Origin: Aminivibrio sp.
Lineage (GTDB): Bacteria; Synergistota; Synergistia; Synergistales; Aminobacteriaceae
Assembly (NCBI RefSeq): GCF_016756745.1
Contig: NZ_JAESIH010000044.1
Location: 1 to 64,000 of the forward strand
Direction: 5' to 3'
Length of the DNA stretch: 64,000 nucleotides
The translations under genes were made by a program, and so were the position numbers. Positions 25,425 through 33,488 of the stretch are shown here, piece after piece. How positions within the stretch are numbered: position 1 is the stretch's first letter; each line of letters begins with the position of its first letter. The notes beneath the pieces are model-generated. The model made no database searches. It had not been told where the DNA came from and saw only the letters and a program-made list of their open reading frames with translations.

Positions 25425-26513
25425 TTATAAGGGAAATTCAAGTTTAAGTCGGTAGAGAGCGATTTCATTCCAACCTATACGTTTTTCTTTGGCAAGTCGT
25501 CCCCAAACGATACCTGGATGAATTTGAATTTCCTCAGAAAAAGCTTCTACGGCTTGATAGGAAAAGTTGTTTTTCCGAAGGAAGGAATCGAAAGGAGCCG
25601 GAGGAATCAGGGCATCCCTAGCGTACTCGTCTGCTTCGTCTTCTAGCCTGCATTGACCAGGGGATTGAGAGTACGAAATAAAGGGTTCGCTTTTTTGATG
25701 TCCTTTGATGATATGCCCCAATTCGTGGAAGAAAGAGAACCAAAAAATATCCGCGTACGCATTTCGTAAAGATAACGAAACGAGAGCTTTCTTTGGAGAG
25801 AGCCACCTCACTGCTCCATTGATGGGGGCACCTTTTATGTGCGGGATGAAGGAGACCGCTATTCCGCATTTGGCACATATGGTAGTTATTTTTTCCCAAA
25901 ATCCCTTGTGGCATAGGGAGAGCGCCCGAAGATCGGGGATGGCGGCGCGAAGTCTGTCAAGGGAGAAGGGTGCGGTTTTAATATCAACCGCCATCCGTTC
26001 ACCCTGTCGCAGCCATGCCATGATCGCAAAGAAAGATGTTTTGGAGTATTCTTTGAGTCTAAAGTTTGCGGCATAAGGGAGGGACTGTATGTTCTCCAGG
26101 GATGCGACCCCAAAGAAGCTGCGCAGGGCTTCGACCTTTTTCCCCTTTTCGCGTGTCGGGACTACCCATCCGTGTCTGCTCATGTCGGCATAACAAAGGA
26201 ATTCACTCGCGATACTGTGTTCAAGAGCTATCCTTTTCTGATTTTCCAGCCGGGCTAAATCCGTGCGATAATTCGCTTCCATGGTTGTCCAAAAGTTAGC
26301 GCTTATTCCAAGCACAGTGTCCAGTTTGATTGCCGTTTCTGCAGTGATGGGTGCTTTCCCCTTGATTATTTCATTGATGGTTTTAGGAGCCATGCCCATA
26401 CGATCAGCAAATTCCTTTTGGGTCATGTCAAGATACTCTAGAGTTTCTTGCAATGTACTTCCCGGAGGGACAGCATAATCACTTTTCCCAGCGGGTACTT
26501 TTCTAATCGCCAT
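25425..26513 (-). CDS. higA: HigA-type antitoxin fused to an ImmA/IrrE peptidase domain
   Basis: A 362-residue protein. Residues about 15-85 are a HigA/XRE helix-turn-helix (LDMTQKEFADRMGMAPKTIN, KLDTVLGISANFW). Residues about 170-330 contain an ImmA/IrrE-type domain with FFHELGHIIKGH near 263 and the downstream acidic DEADEYARDALIP. It is the partner of the HigB toxin upstream, whose stop it overlaps by 11 bp. The N-terminal part should bind toxin and operator DNA, and the C-terminal part may process the antitoxin. This long, peptidase-fused antitoxin architecture is known but less common than small HigA. Confidence 0.85.
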   Translation of the reverse strand: MAIRKVPAGKSDYAVPPGSTLQETLEYLDMTQKEFADRMGMAPKTINEIIKGKAPITAETAIKLDTVLGISANFWTTMEANYRTDLARLENQKRIALEHSIASEFLCYADMSRHGWVVPTREKGKKVEALRSFFGVASLENIQSLPYAANFRLKEYSKTSFFAIMAWLRQGERMAVDIKTAPFSLDRLRAAIPDLRALSLCHKGFWEKITTICAKCGIAVSFIPHIKGAPINGAVRWLSPKKALVSLSLRNAYADIFWFSFFHELGHIIKGHQKSEPFISYSQSPGQCRLEDEADEYARDALIPPAPFDSFLRKNNFSYQAVEAFSEEIQIHPGIVWGRLAKEKRIGWNEIALYRLKLEFPL

Positions 26514-26844
26514 GGTAATCTGTCACCTCCATAATGATGATTTTCGTTACGGCACTCCAGTCGAGTCCTCCTGTTGGAAGAAGTGAGATAGGTGTGTGAT
26601 CCGGCACGAAAACAAGACGCATATTATCAGTCAGGTCCACAGCTAAACTTCCTTTCCTGTTACCTTTCAGTTCATGGCAACGTGCCGGCGGAAGTTTGCT
26701 AATGACTTGCAGAGAAGAAGCGGCTTCGAATTCTTTCAATCGCTGACGGATTTTCCCCGCCAATTTCGAGCCAAACGCCTTATTCCCCAACGATTCTTTA
26801 TTACACTGCTTTTCTAGCTTCTTCGTTGAGTAGTATATAATCAA
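26503..26844 (-). CDS. higB: HigB-type toxin (RelE superfamily ribosome-dependent RNase)
   Basis: A 113-residue basic protein of the HigB/RelE fold, with LPPARCHELKGNRKGSLAVD and NMRLVFVPDH as characteristic core strands and IIIMEVTDYHGD at the C-terminus. Such toxins cut mRNA at the ribosome. The start is TTG at 26844, with GGAGG 7 bases before it; the overlapping ATG in another frame runs only 16 codons. It precedes its antitoxin gene, the typical higBA order. Confidence 0.85.
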   Translation of the reverse strand: MIIYYSTKKLEKQCNKESLGNKAFGSKLAGKIRQRLKEFEAASSLQVISKLPPARCHELKGNRKGSLAVDLTDNMRLVFVPDHTPISLLPTGGLDWSAVTKIIIMEVTDYHGD

Positions 26845-26863
26845 CAGTCATCCTCCGTCAACG

Positions 26864-26890
26864 TTTGATTTACGTATTACGTTAATCAAA
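26864..26890. promoter_or_regulatory. Probable HigA operator
   Basis: TTTGATT and AATCAAA form a perfect 7-bp inverted repeat around TACGTATTACGTT, about 20 bases before the higB start. Position and symmetry suit autoregulation by the antitoxin. Confidence 0.6.
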
Positions 26891-27294
26891 TTTACTGTTA
26901 TTCGCCGGGATTGATGTAAGGCGGAAAAATTCTTATCGAATCAACAAAACACCGGCAGAAAAAAATTTTTCATGCAGTTTTCTTCCATTGTCATTCATTC
27001 GGTGTCGACAAAAAGTCCCTCAGTTTTTTCGGCGGGGAATATTATCGATTGATTATTCGCCAATTTAACCGGGGGCAAAAAATGTTCTGAACGTTCGTTG
27101 TACCAAAATGATTTTGGCGCTTACTAATTACCTGTTGGTACACCTGGATCAAACAAGAAAAAACAGAACGCTGAGTTTTTTTGACCGTGGCTTCTTCTCT
27201 CGGAAAGGTCGGGGAACGGGACCTCGTTTACTGTTGCCGGTTCTCGAAATTAGGTGGGAGACTCTCTGCTCTCTTCGAAAAGTATAACTCAATA
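26891..27294. other. AT-rich gap without recognised genes
   Basis: No coding sequence with a plausible start is seen. The stretch is AT-rich, contains the palindrome CCAAAATGATTTTGG near 27104-27118, and appears to be leftover island sequence between the toxin module and a transposase remnant. Confidence 0.5.
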
Positions 27295-27459
27295 TCAGAA
27301 AATTAGGAGGGTTAGCCTTAACAGGGTTAGTCTTTGGAATGTCCCATAAATCTGCATTTCCATTTGCACGTATCCCAAAAGAAATTTGGATTTTTTATGA
27401 TTAGGGGCTTTTCTAGCTGTAAAACTAACGACTGATGTGCCAGCCTGTTTCGGTTTCAT
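27295..27459 (-). CDS. Possible small basic protein, 54 residues
   Basis: The frame starts MKPKQAGTSVVSFTARKAPN with AAGGAG four bases before the ATG and ends with the repetitive LTLLRLTLLIF. Nothing is recognised. It follows the transposase tail copy 2 directly and may be chance. Confidence 0.25.
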   Translation of the reverse strand: MKPKQAGTSVVSFTARKAPNHKKSKFLLGYVQMEMQIYGTFQRLTLLRLTLLIF

Positions 27460-27509
27460 ACTCTCCTTCTCCAGCCGATTTTTGAAGAACACACGCCTTT
27501 CGGTGTCTG

Positions 27510-27634
27510 TCAACCCACTTGTCGCTTTTCCGGGGTTAAAGTTTCCCGCGCTCTTTCATCCTTCTCAGGATTGAGCCAGACCACTTTCTCCTCCTCCAGG
27601 TTCCTCACCGGACCGGGGCTTTCGCCATTTTAAG
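27510..27634 (-). pseudogene. Transposase C-terminal remnant (IS3-type tail), copy 2
   Basis: It encodes PVRNLEEEKVVWLNPEKDER and the following residues to the same stop as copy 1 at 17539. Similarity ends at about 27617, beyond which the frame meets a stop. With copy 1 it forms direct repeats of about 105 bp, 10 kb apart. Confidence 0.5.
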
Positions 27635-27727
27635 CTCCCTGATTTTATTCCCGTGTTTTTGTTTTCATACCATGCACACCGCTATGGTAATTGCGTATAC
27701 CAAAATTTCTCTTTGGAGGCGGTCAGC

Positions 27728-28129
27728 GTGGGCAGCAAAAAAGTCCGTATAGTAATCACCGGAGACAGCAAGATGAAGGCCCTGGAAGAAGCAAGGAAAT
27801 GGGTTCTGCAGCTTGAAAAGGAAGTACTGGAGCAACGGCGCAACTGCAGGACACGGGGTCTGATCCTTCTCGGAACCGTTCTTCTCGGCGCTATTTCCGA
27901 CGAGGATGTGAAGTTCCAGATTTACGAACAGTTCATTGAAATCGACGCCCTGCAGAAAAGCAAAAATTCAACGGTGGAGTCGAAAAAGGCGGCAAAGGAA
28001 AAGGCAGGAAAAACTGTCATTGGTCTGGCGAAAGCGCTTTCGGAAAAACTGAAAAAAGAGGCGGCGCCTGCCGGCCAGGATGCCTCTCAGGGCGGCACGG
28101 TTCCCCCGTCAGAGACAAATCAATCATAA
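27728..28129 (+). CDS. Small helical protein upstream of the relaxase, possible mobilisation accessory protein
   Basis: A protein of about 133 residues starting at GTG 27728, with GGAGG 8 bases upstream; an in-frame ATG at 27653 lacks a ribosome-binding site. It begins MGSKKVRIVITGDSKMKALE, continues as a long charged helix (ARKWVLQLEKEVLEQRR), then a short hydrophobic helix and a Lys/Ala-rich tail. It ends 2 bases before the relaxase-like gene, so the two are coupled. Small coiled-coil proteins in this position often assist relaxases; that role is inferred. Confidence 0.6.
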   Translation: MGSKKVRIVITGDSKMKALEEARKWVLQLEKEVLEQRRNCRTRGLILLGTVLLGAISDEDVKFQIYEQFIEIDALQKSKNSTVESKKAAKEKAGKTVIGLAKALSEKLKKEAAPAGQDASQGGTVPPSETNQS

Positions 28130-28131
28130 TC

Positions 28132-29184
28132 ATGTGGAAACCCTACGTGAGGTTTTCGTCCTTCTGCTCCGGGATGCGGGCGGTACAGTCGGCACCCGCT
28201 CATGCTTCATACCTCACGAGGGAAAAGGAGTGCCTTCTCTGGAGTATGGAAAGCAGAAATAGAGAAATATCCGACCGCAGGGAAGCCGCCAGTCGATGGA
28301 AAGAAATAGCAAAAATGGAAACCGGGCTCTCCCCTCTCGACACTCCTGCGGGGAGAGCCCGGTCGGATGCGTGCGTCCAGGTGCGCCTGTTTCTGCCCCT
28401 GCCAAATCTGGTCTTCGACGGAATGACGAAAGCCGAAACTAGGGATGCACTCACTGCCCTCGTCCGGAAACTGGAGCTGGATTCCACGGATGTGATGTGG
28501 TCTCTCCACAAAGGAGTGCCGGGTGGTTCCGAAAAATATCAACGGGACCAGAATCTCCACCTTCATATTTCCTACCGTCCAAGAAACGATGAAGGACACA
28601 AACACAGGATTTCCATCCGCAGAGAGGTGATTTCCCTGCGGGAGGCCCTGGGAGGGTGGCTCCAGGAGAGAGGGTTCCCAATCGACTGGAAGTCCGTCAC
28701 ACAACCCGGAAAACGGCGGCATATTTCCCCGGAGAAAATCGCCATGGCCGAACGGGGGGAACTCCTCCACTCTCCGAAAGAGCAACTCCAGGCGGACCTG
28801 ACCCTGGCAAAACGGTTTGTGGCGAAGCTGACCCGGGAAGAAGCGCGGCGAATTCTTCTTGAACTCCTTCGCTCGGAAGAAGCCGCCTTTTCCCGGCTTG
28901 AAGAAGAAATGGCGTCGCAGGGCTGGTCGATTTCAAGAACCCGGAGGGGAAAACGGGATACCTGGATTCTGAAGGACGAGTCCGGAAAAGAGCTCGCTCT
29001 TCGCAGAATCCTGAACTGCAAGGAAGATGAAGTTCATCGTCTTTTTATGGCCCTTCAAGCAAGAGACGCAGAGAAAGCCCCTTCAAAAGAGCCCTCCGGA
29101 ATGCTTCAGCAGCAGTCAGAAGAAAGGGCTGAACCGGATAAGAACGGATCGGAAGAGACCACTCCAGAAATCTCACGAAATTAA
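28132..29184 (+). CDS. MobA/MobL-like (MobQ-type) relaxase, divergent
   Basis: A 350-residue protein resembling MobA/MobL relaxases. AHASYLTREKE near residue 25 recalls their AHxxYITRE segment. QNLHLHISYRPRND near 145 supplies the His-hydrophobic-His metal motif of HUH nucleases. LREALGGWLQERGFPIDW is also family-like. The C-terminal 130 residues are charged helices with a DNA-binding look. A relaxase nicks oriT and stays attached to the transferred strand through a tyrosine near the N-terminus; Tyr5 and Tyr27 are candidates. It would make the island mobilisable, although no type IV secretion or coupling gene is present here. The match is by motif only. Confidence 0.55.
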   Translation: MWKPYVRFSSFCSGMRAVQSAPAHASYLTREKECLLWSMESRNREISDRREAASRWKEIAKMETGLSPLDTPAGRARSDACVQVRLFLPLPNLVFDGMTKAETRDALTALVRKLELDSTDVMWSLHKGVPGGSEKYQRDQNLHLHISYRPRNDEGHKHRISIRREVISLREALGGWLQERGFPIDWKSVTQPGKRRHISPEKIAMAERGELLHSPKEQLQADLTLAKRFVAKLTREEARRILLELLRSEEAAFSRLEEEMASQGWSISRTRRGKRDTWILKDESGKELALRRILNCKEDEVHRLFMALQARDAEKAPSKEPSGMLQQQSEERAEPDKNGSEETTPEISRN

Positions 29185-29440
29185 ACCGGCGGCCGTTTCC
29201 GTGGCAATTGCCGGCAAATAGAGAATGCCCGTTTCCCACCCCTGAAACAACCCCGCAAGCATTTCCGTTGTCTCTAAAATTCTCCCCCGCTCTTCCCCGA
29301 ACCGCAAAGCGAAATGAAAGGCCTTGCAGGGAGTCCTGCCTGCGTTCCGATCACCTTTTTCGCCGCGCAGCTCGTGTGTTCCTTGAAGTCCACTGATCTT
29401 TTCCCGTGATTCGCTTTTCGTTGTTTGCCCCTGCAAGGCT

Positions 29441-29498
29441 CAAGGGTGCGTTGGCTGGCGCCAACACTCCCTTTCGGCAGGGGGCCTTCGCCCCCTTG
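29441..29498. other. Candidate origin of transfer (oriT)
   Basis: CAAGGGTGCG is followed by the perfect hairpin GTTGGC-TGGC-GCCAAC (29450-29465) and then a second hairpin GGGGGC-CTTC-GCCCCC (29480-29495). An AAGGG(C/T)GC block beside an inverted repeat is reminiscent of MobQ-type oriT sites, and the relaxase-like gene ends 257 bases away. The second hairpin could instead be a terminator. The rest of 29185-29529 holds no gene that can be supported; a weak minus-strand frame (29173-29436) has no ribosome-binding site. Confidence 0.35.
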
Positions 29499-29529
29499 CA
29501 TCCCCCAAAAGCAAAGGCGGAAAGGTGGG

Positions 29530-29724
29530 TCAGTCTTTCTCTTCCGGGGTCGCTCCGTTGTCCAGAGCCCATTCAAGAAGCCAGCGGATCGCCTGCGCCC
29601 GGGATTGGAACCGATGTTCGAAACGGAAATCGTCGGGTCTTTCCAGAAATTCTTGGTCATAAACAAAATTTTCCAATGGCTTGTTCCCTGGCCCATTCAA
29701 AATTGCAAAACCTACCTTGTACAA
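29530..29724 (-). CDS. Small ribbon-helix-helix-like DNA-binding protein
   Basis: A 64-residue protein starting at TTG 29724. Its C-terminal half, FEHRFQSRAQAIRWLLEWAL, has the strand, SRAxAIRWLL helix and turn pattern of ribbon-helix-helix repressors. An alternative start lies near residue 16. Its 5' end overlaps a 32-bp palindrome, as expected for autoregulation. Copy-control and mobilisation regulators of this kind are common next to relaxases. No better family assignment is possible. Confidence 0.5.
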   Translation of the reverse strand: MYKVGFAILNGPGNKPLENFVYDQEFLERPDDFRFEHRFQSRAQAIRWLLEWALDNGATPEEKD

Positions 29725-29736
29725 GACAGGTTTTGC
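29705..29736. promoter_or_regulatory. 32-bp palindrome, likely operator
   Basis: GCAAAACCT and AGGTTTTGC flank the central palindrome CTTGTACAAG, leaving only two 2-base interruptions. It sits at the 5' end of the ribbon-helix-helix-like gene and could bind the dimeric product. Confidence 0.6.
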
Positions 29737-29876
29737 GGTTAGTGCGGTTGGTTTTATGGATGTTTATTTTGTGGTGAGGGTAAAAAGATAAAACCAGACT
29801 CTTTCATCATATTTTCAATTCGTTTCCTATGGGCATTTCGTATCAATAGGCACACTAAATATATAGAACGCCAAAA

Positions 29877-30332
29877 TCAATCCGCTAAGGCAGTATTTCT
29901 CCGTAAATATTGGTGGTGATAATTTGTCCATAGTGATGCGAGTTTTTTATTCAGGATGGCACTGTTCTTTTTTTTCAGTTCGCACTCCCAAATACGCAAC
30001 ACCGTCCATCTCCTGGCTTTAAACATCTCGGTGACAGCTTTATCACGGGCAATATTTCGCTCTCGCTTCGCCATCCAAAATTCTTCGTTTTGTTTCGGAC
30101 GTGTATTCCGGCAATCGTGCCCGTGCCAGAAACATCCGTCTACGAAGACAACTATTCGCTCTTTTAAGAATACAAAATCGGGATGTCCCTTCGCTGGGTA
30201 GTTGCGTCTCCAACCCTTTATGCCTTTCGAACGGAAGACTTCAATCAATTTCAGTTCCGTGGACTTATTGTATTTGGAGCGCACCTTGCTCATAATTGCC
30301 GACCGCGTACCCTTATCAAAAACGTCGGGCAT
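29877..30332 (-). CDS. vsr: Very short patch repair endonuclease Vsr
   Basis: A protein of about 151 residues beginning MPDVFDKGTRSAIMSKVRSK. It has the Vsr core: GWRRNYPAKGHPDFVFLKER with the catalytic Asp, then VVFVDGCFWHGHDC with the Zn-site Cys and His. Vsr nicks next to T:G mismatches made by deamination of 5-methylcytosine, protecting sites methylated by a cytosine methyltransferase. ATG 30332 has GAGGTG just upstream. It is the last gene of the defence operon, consistent with repair at sites modified by the two cytosine methyltransferases. Confidence 0.93.
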   Translation of the reverse strand: MPDVFDKGTRSAIMSKVRSKYNKSTELKLIEVFRSKGIKGWRRNYPAKGHPDFVFLKERIVVFVDGCFWHGHDCRNTRPKQNEEFWMAKRERNIARDKAVTEMFKARRWTVLRIWECELKKKNSAILNKKLASLWTNYHHQYLRRNTALAD

Positions 30333-30356
30333 ACAAAACACCTCAATCGAATTAAT

Positions 30357-31556
30357 CTATATCTTTATAATCATCCCCAAATCTGGGTTATAACGGTAAT
30401 GCTCAATCTCTTTCTTTACAATAAGGCTAATCGCCTCCTCTAAAGCGGGCAGCGGTACGACAAACCACTCTCTCGGATAGTGCATTTTTCCCTGATCATC
30501 TATTATTTCGAAAAAAATATTACACTGTTCGAAAAATCGGTGGATGTTCGCCTCAAGGTAAGAAACATCCAAATTGAAACAACGAACGGAAAGGATTACT
30601 TCCACTCCACTCATTAGATACGTTGGATTATTTTCGGCATTTTTTATTCGGCTGGTAATATCCCCAGTACAGTAGCCTATTTTGTAGAGGTTGCGAATAC
30701 CGCGGACTTCCTGTGAATGACTTAAGCTCCGCAACACATAAATGTATCCATTTTGGACATCATTCGGTTCGATTTTTGGAGTCCCGTCATCAATCATTTG
30801 AAGGTCACTGATACCAAAGCCATCGATACGCATCGCGTTAACGAGAGAACGGAACAGCATGGTGGACTCTGTGCCGTTGTCAAATATACAGCGCGTTCTT
30901 CCGTCTCTCCTGCGGTAGACTTCTCCTTGATAGGTTTTCTCGGTCAGCTCCGTTTTATCTGTTTCCAAGTAGAATGTCACTCCGCGCAACACGAAATATC
31001 GTCCCTCAATCAAGTCTTCTTGACCGTTGAATACAAGTAATTTTCGACGTCCGCTTGAAAGGTCTTTTTGTATACGCTTGAACGCGTCTTCGTACATATC
31101 GAAGTCTTTACAGACCTTACGCCTCGCGATATAGTCGGGGCGCAGTCTGTCGGATGGTTTGACGTGAGATAAATTGAAGATGCTGTTTCCTTCCTCTTCG
31201 GACGCAAGTAAATCGAGCGGGTCTTCCTTAATAAGGTCTTCCAGCGATATCGTCTTGGTTTCCTCTGACTGAAGCAGATTATACATATCGTACGACAATA
31301 AAACCTTGACCTTTTTGGGGTCGGATTTTATTGCTGATAGCCTTGAGGCAAGCATGAACTCTCTGATATCACTACCATCAGAATTAGGCAGACGCTGGTT
31401 ATCCTCATAGAATTGGGATATTTCTTGAAACTGATCTATGAGTCGCCAATCTTCTTCTCGACGGTACTGTTTCGGAATCTCAGGGACGTTTAGCAGTCCA
31501 AGAGTATCGCTTTCTATTATCTCGTCCAGCTTCGATTGGCGTGCCTTTTCATCCAT
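30357..31556 (-). CDS. GIY-YIG (T5orf172-like) nuclease-domain protein of the R-M operon
   Basis: A 399-residue protein. Residues about 1-190 are a charged helical region without recognised domain, and about 190-270 a beta-rich segment (GRRKLLVFNGQEDLIEGRYF). Residues about 290-375 form a GIY-YIG-type domain: GYIYVLRSLS, NLYKIGYCTGDITSRIKNAE and YLEANIHRFFEQ supply the Tyr, Tyr-Lys-Ile-Gly, Arg and Glu expected of the T5orf172/MUG113 group. It overlaps the helicase gene by 8 bp. No other nuclease domain is obvious in the operon apart from Vsr, so this protein is the best candidate for the cutting subunit. That role is inferred. Confidence 0.7.
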   Translation of the reverse strand: MDEKARQSKLDEIIESDTLGLLNVPEIPKQYRREEDWRLIDQFQEISQFYEDNQRLPNSDGSDIREFMLASRLSAIKSDPKKVKVLLSYDMYNLLQSEETKTISLEDLIKEDPLDLLASEEEGNSIFNLSHVKPSDRLRPDYIARRKVCKDFDMYEDAFKRIQKDLSSGRRKLLVFNGQEDLIEGRYFVLRGVTFYLETDKTELTEKTYQGEVYRRRDGRTRCIFDNGTESTMLFRSLVNAMRIDGFGISDLQMIDDGTPKIEPNDVQNGYIYVLRSLSHSQEVRGIRNLYKIGYCTGDITSRIKNAENNPTYLMSGVEVILSVRCFNLDVSYLEANIHRFFEQCNIFFEIIDDQGKMHYPREWFVVPLPALEEAISLIVKKEIEHYRYNPDLGMIIKI

Positions 31557-33483
31557 TTTGTTGAACTCGATTCAGTTGTCTGATATAGGCTAAAGCCTCA
31601 GCCAGGCGGCGCTCGAGTGGATCAAACGCATCCAGCGATGGTTCACGCCTCATTGACTTTACAAACTCGTTTATCTTCGGCCACAGGAAGAAGGCTTCAT
31701 CGTCCGTCATACTCACCTTGAATGCGGTTATGCAATCCTGAATCGATTTCAACACCTTCGGAGTAATCGACTTGGAGAGCACTTCGAAAGCCTGTTGGAA
31801 CGGATTTATCGAATCGATAAGATCAATGTTCAATTCTTCGATGTTGATAAACTTGCCACTCATATTGATGAAGCGGCGGTCTCCAACTTGGCTTAAGGAC
31901 GTGTGGCGTATGACCATATCCGTTACCAAATGCTGACGGACTTCTTCGACCTCGTCACCCGAAAGATCTGGATATTTGGTCATAATGATTTTAGGTATCA
32001 TAACTTTATTTACAACGCCCGGATCAATTTCTCCGCTGACAGATTTTATTACGTCTGGATCTTGGAGTATATTTGCCTTTAATTCAGTCAAGTCCGACTC
32101 GATGATATTCTTAACCTGTGGGGTAGACGGCTCGCGCAAACCGCCGACGCTTATAGTACGAGCGTCGTTACCACTTTTATCCTCATCCGGTTTCTTGGGT
32201 TTGAAATTAAAGTTAGGCGCAAGAACCTGCTCCATAAGCAATGACGCCGTTATCGCTTTCAGCATATTGTTGACCGATTCCACAACTTCCTCGTTGTCGG
32301 CGTCAGGCTCCGCTATAAGGTTGGTAAACTGCGAGTGGGTCTTGTTCGCGCTGTCCCTCGTGCAACGCCCGATTATTTGAATAATTTCTGTTAAAGAACC
32401 ACGGTATCCGACAGTCAATGCATGTTCGCAAAAAGGCCAGTCGAAACCCTCCTTCGCCATACCAAGAGCGATAATTAAATCCACATCATCCAAGTTCTTA
32501 ATACCGCGAAGGTACTCGACCACCTTTTCCCGCTCGGAACCGTCGTTAACCAAGTCCGCGACTTTAATTTTCTTTCCGTCTGACCGTCTCTTGACGTGGA
32601 CAATGTTCGTTTTGGGGTCAACAAATTCTACATCACCAACGGCATCGATAATTGTATCGACTTCAATGTATTTATCCTTTGTCGATTCGCCGGAAGTTAC
32701 ACTCGGTATATGAAGAATAGTTTTCTGGTTTGTATCCAAAACTTCCATTATCGCCGAGGTGTATTTCCCTGCATAGAAGTGAAAACCAATGCCCAAAGAT
32801 TTTAGAAACGTATATCCGTTAAGCTGTTCGTAGTAGTTATAGGTCACCTTGAAAAACTTCGCCTCGTCCACACCCGTAAGGACTGGTATGCCGTCACCGC
32901 GAAAATAAGAGCCGGTCATCGCCAGGATATGGACGTTCCCTTGAACCATGAAAGCTCGCACCAGTTCGCCCAACTTGCTTTCATAGTCTGCGGAGACGTG
33001 ATGGAACTCGTCGACCGCTACCAAGCAATTCTTGAACTTTTCCTCACCCGCTCTATCAAAGGCAAACCGAAGCGTGGCATGGGTGCAGAGCAAGATGGTA
33101 TCTTCCTCTGAATCGAGAAAACTTAAAAAGGTGTTCACCTTGCTATCGTTTGTTTCAGCACCGGGAACACAGAGGTTGTATTTGTCCGAAAGCGTCCAAT
33201 CACTGTGGAAGCCATTTGTAGTCAAGTTTGTCGACAAAAACGACTTGCCGATCGCTCTTTCTGGTACGGCTACAATCACCTTTTTAACCTGACCAGTATT
33301 CAGCTTATCCAAAGCGATGAACATCAACGCCCTTGACTTTCCCGACGCCGGCGGGGCTTTTATAAGAAGATATTGGGCGTTACGAGCGGTGTATGCACGA
33401 GCTTGCATTTCACGCATGCCCAAAGCATCGACTTGTGTGCTTTTTCCCGTGGCCTCATAGTTGATTTTTACAATGTTCTCCAT
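31549..33483 (-). CDS. SF2 DEAD/DEAH-type helicase of the R-M operon
   Basis: A 644-residue superfamily 2 ATPase. Walker A is LIKAPPASGKSRALMF near residue 40, motif II is AVDEFHHVSADYE near 155 (a DEFH variant of DEAH), motif III resembles AMTGSYFRGDG, and motif VI is IIQIIGRCTRDS near 368. It lacks the large extra domains of type I HsdR and type III Res subunits, and no PD-(D/E)xK nuclease signature is seen in the C-terminal 230 residues. It follows the adenine methyltransferase by 5 bp and overlaps the GIY-YIG gene, so it probably provides ATP-driven translocation in the same complex. Confidence 0.85.
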   Translation of the reverse strand: MENIVKINYEATGKSTQVDALGMREMQARAYTARNAQYLLIKAPPASGKSRALMFIALDKLNTGQVKKVIVAVPERAIGKSFLSTNLTTNGFHSDWTLSDKYNLCVPGAETNDSKVNTFLSFLDSEEDTILLCTHATLRFAFDRAGEEKFKNCLVAVDEFHHVSADYESKLGELVRAFMVQGNVHILAMTGSYFRGDGIPVLTGVDEAKFFKVTYNYYEQLNGYTFLKSLGIGFHFYAGKYTSAIMEVLDTNQKTILHIPSVTSGESTKDKYIEVDTIIDAVGDVEFVDPKTNIVHVKRRSDGKKIKVADLVNDGSEREKVVEYLRGIKNLDDVDLIIALGMAKEGFDWPFCEHALTVGYRGSLTEIIQIIGRCTRDSANKTHSQFTNLIAEPDADNEEVVESVNNMLKAITASLLMEQVLAPNFNFKPKKPDEDKSGNDARTISVGGLREPSTPQVKNIIESDLTELKANILQDPDVIKSVSGEIDPGVVNKVMIPKIIMTKYPDLSGDEVEEVRQHLVTDMVIRHTSLSQVGDRRFINMSGKFINIEELNIDLIDSINPFQQAFEVLSKSITPKVLKSIQDCITAFKVSMTDDEAFFLWPKINEFVKSMRREPSLDAFDPLERRLAEALAYIRQLNRVQQNG

Positions 33484-33488
33484 ATCTA

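Noticed and set aside
29173-29436. 87-codon minus-strand frame after the relaxase
   Set aside because: TTG start without ribosome-binding site and it runs into the candidate oriT; its C-terminal part looks protein-like but support is insufficient.
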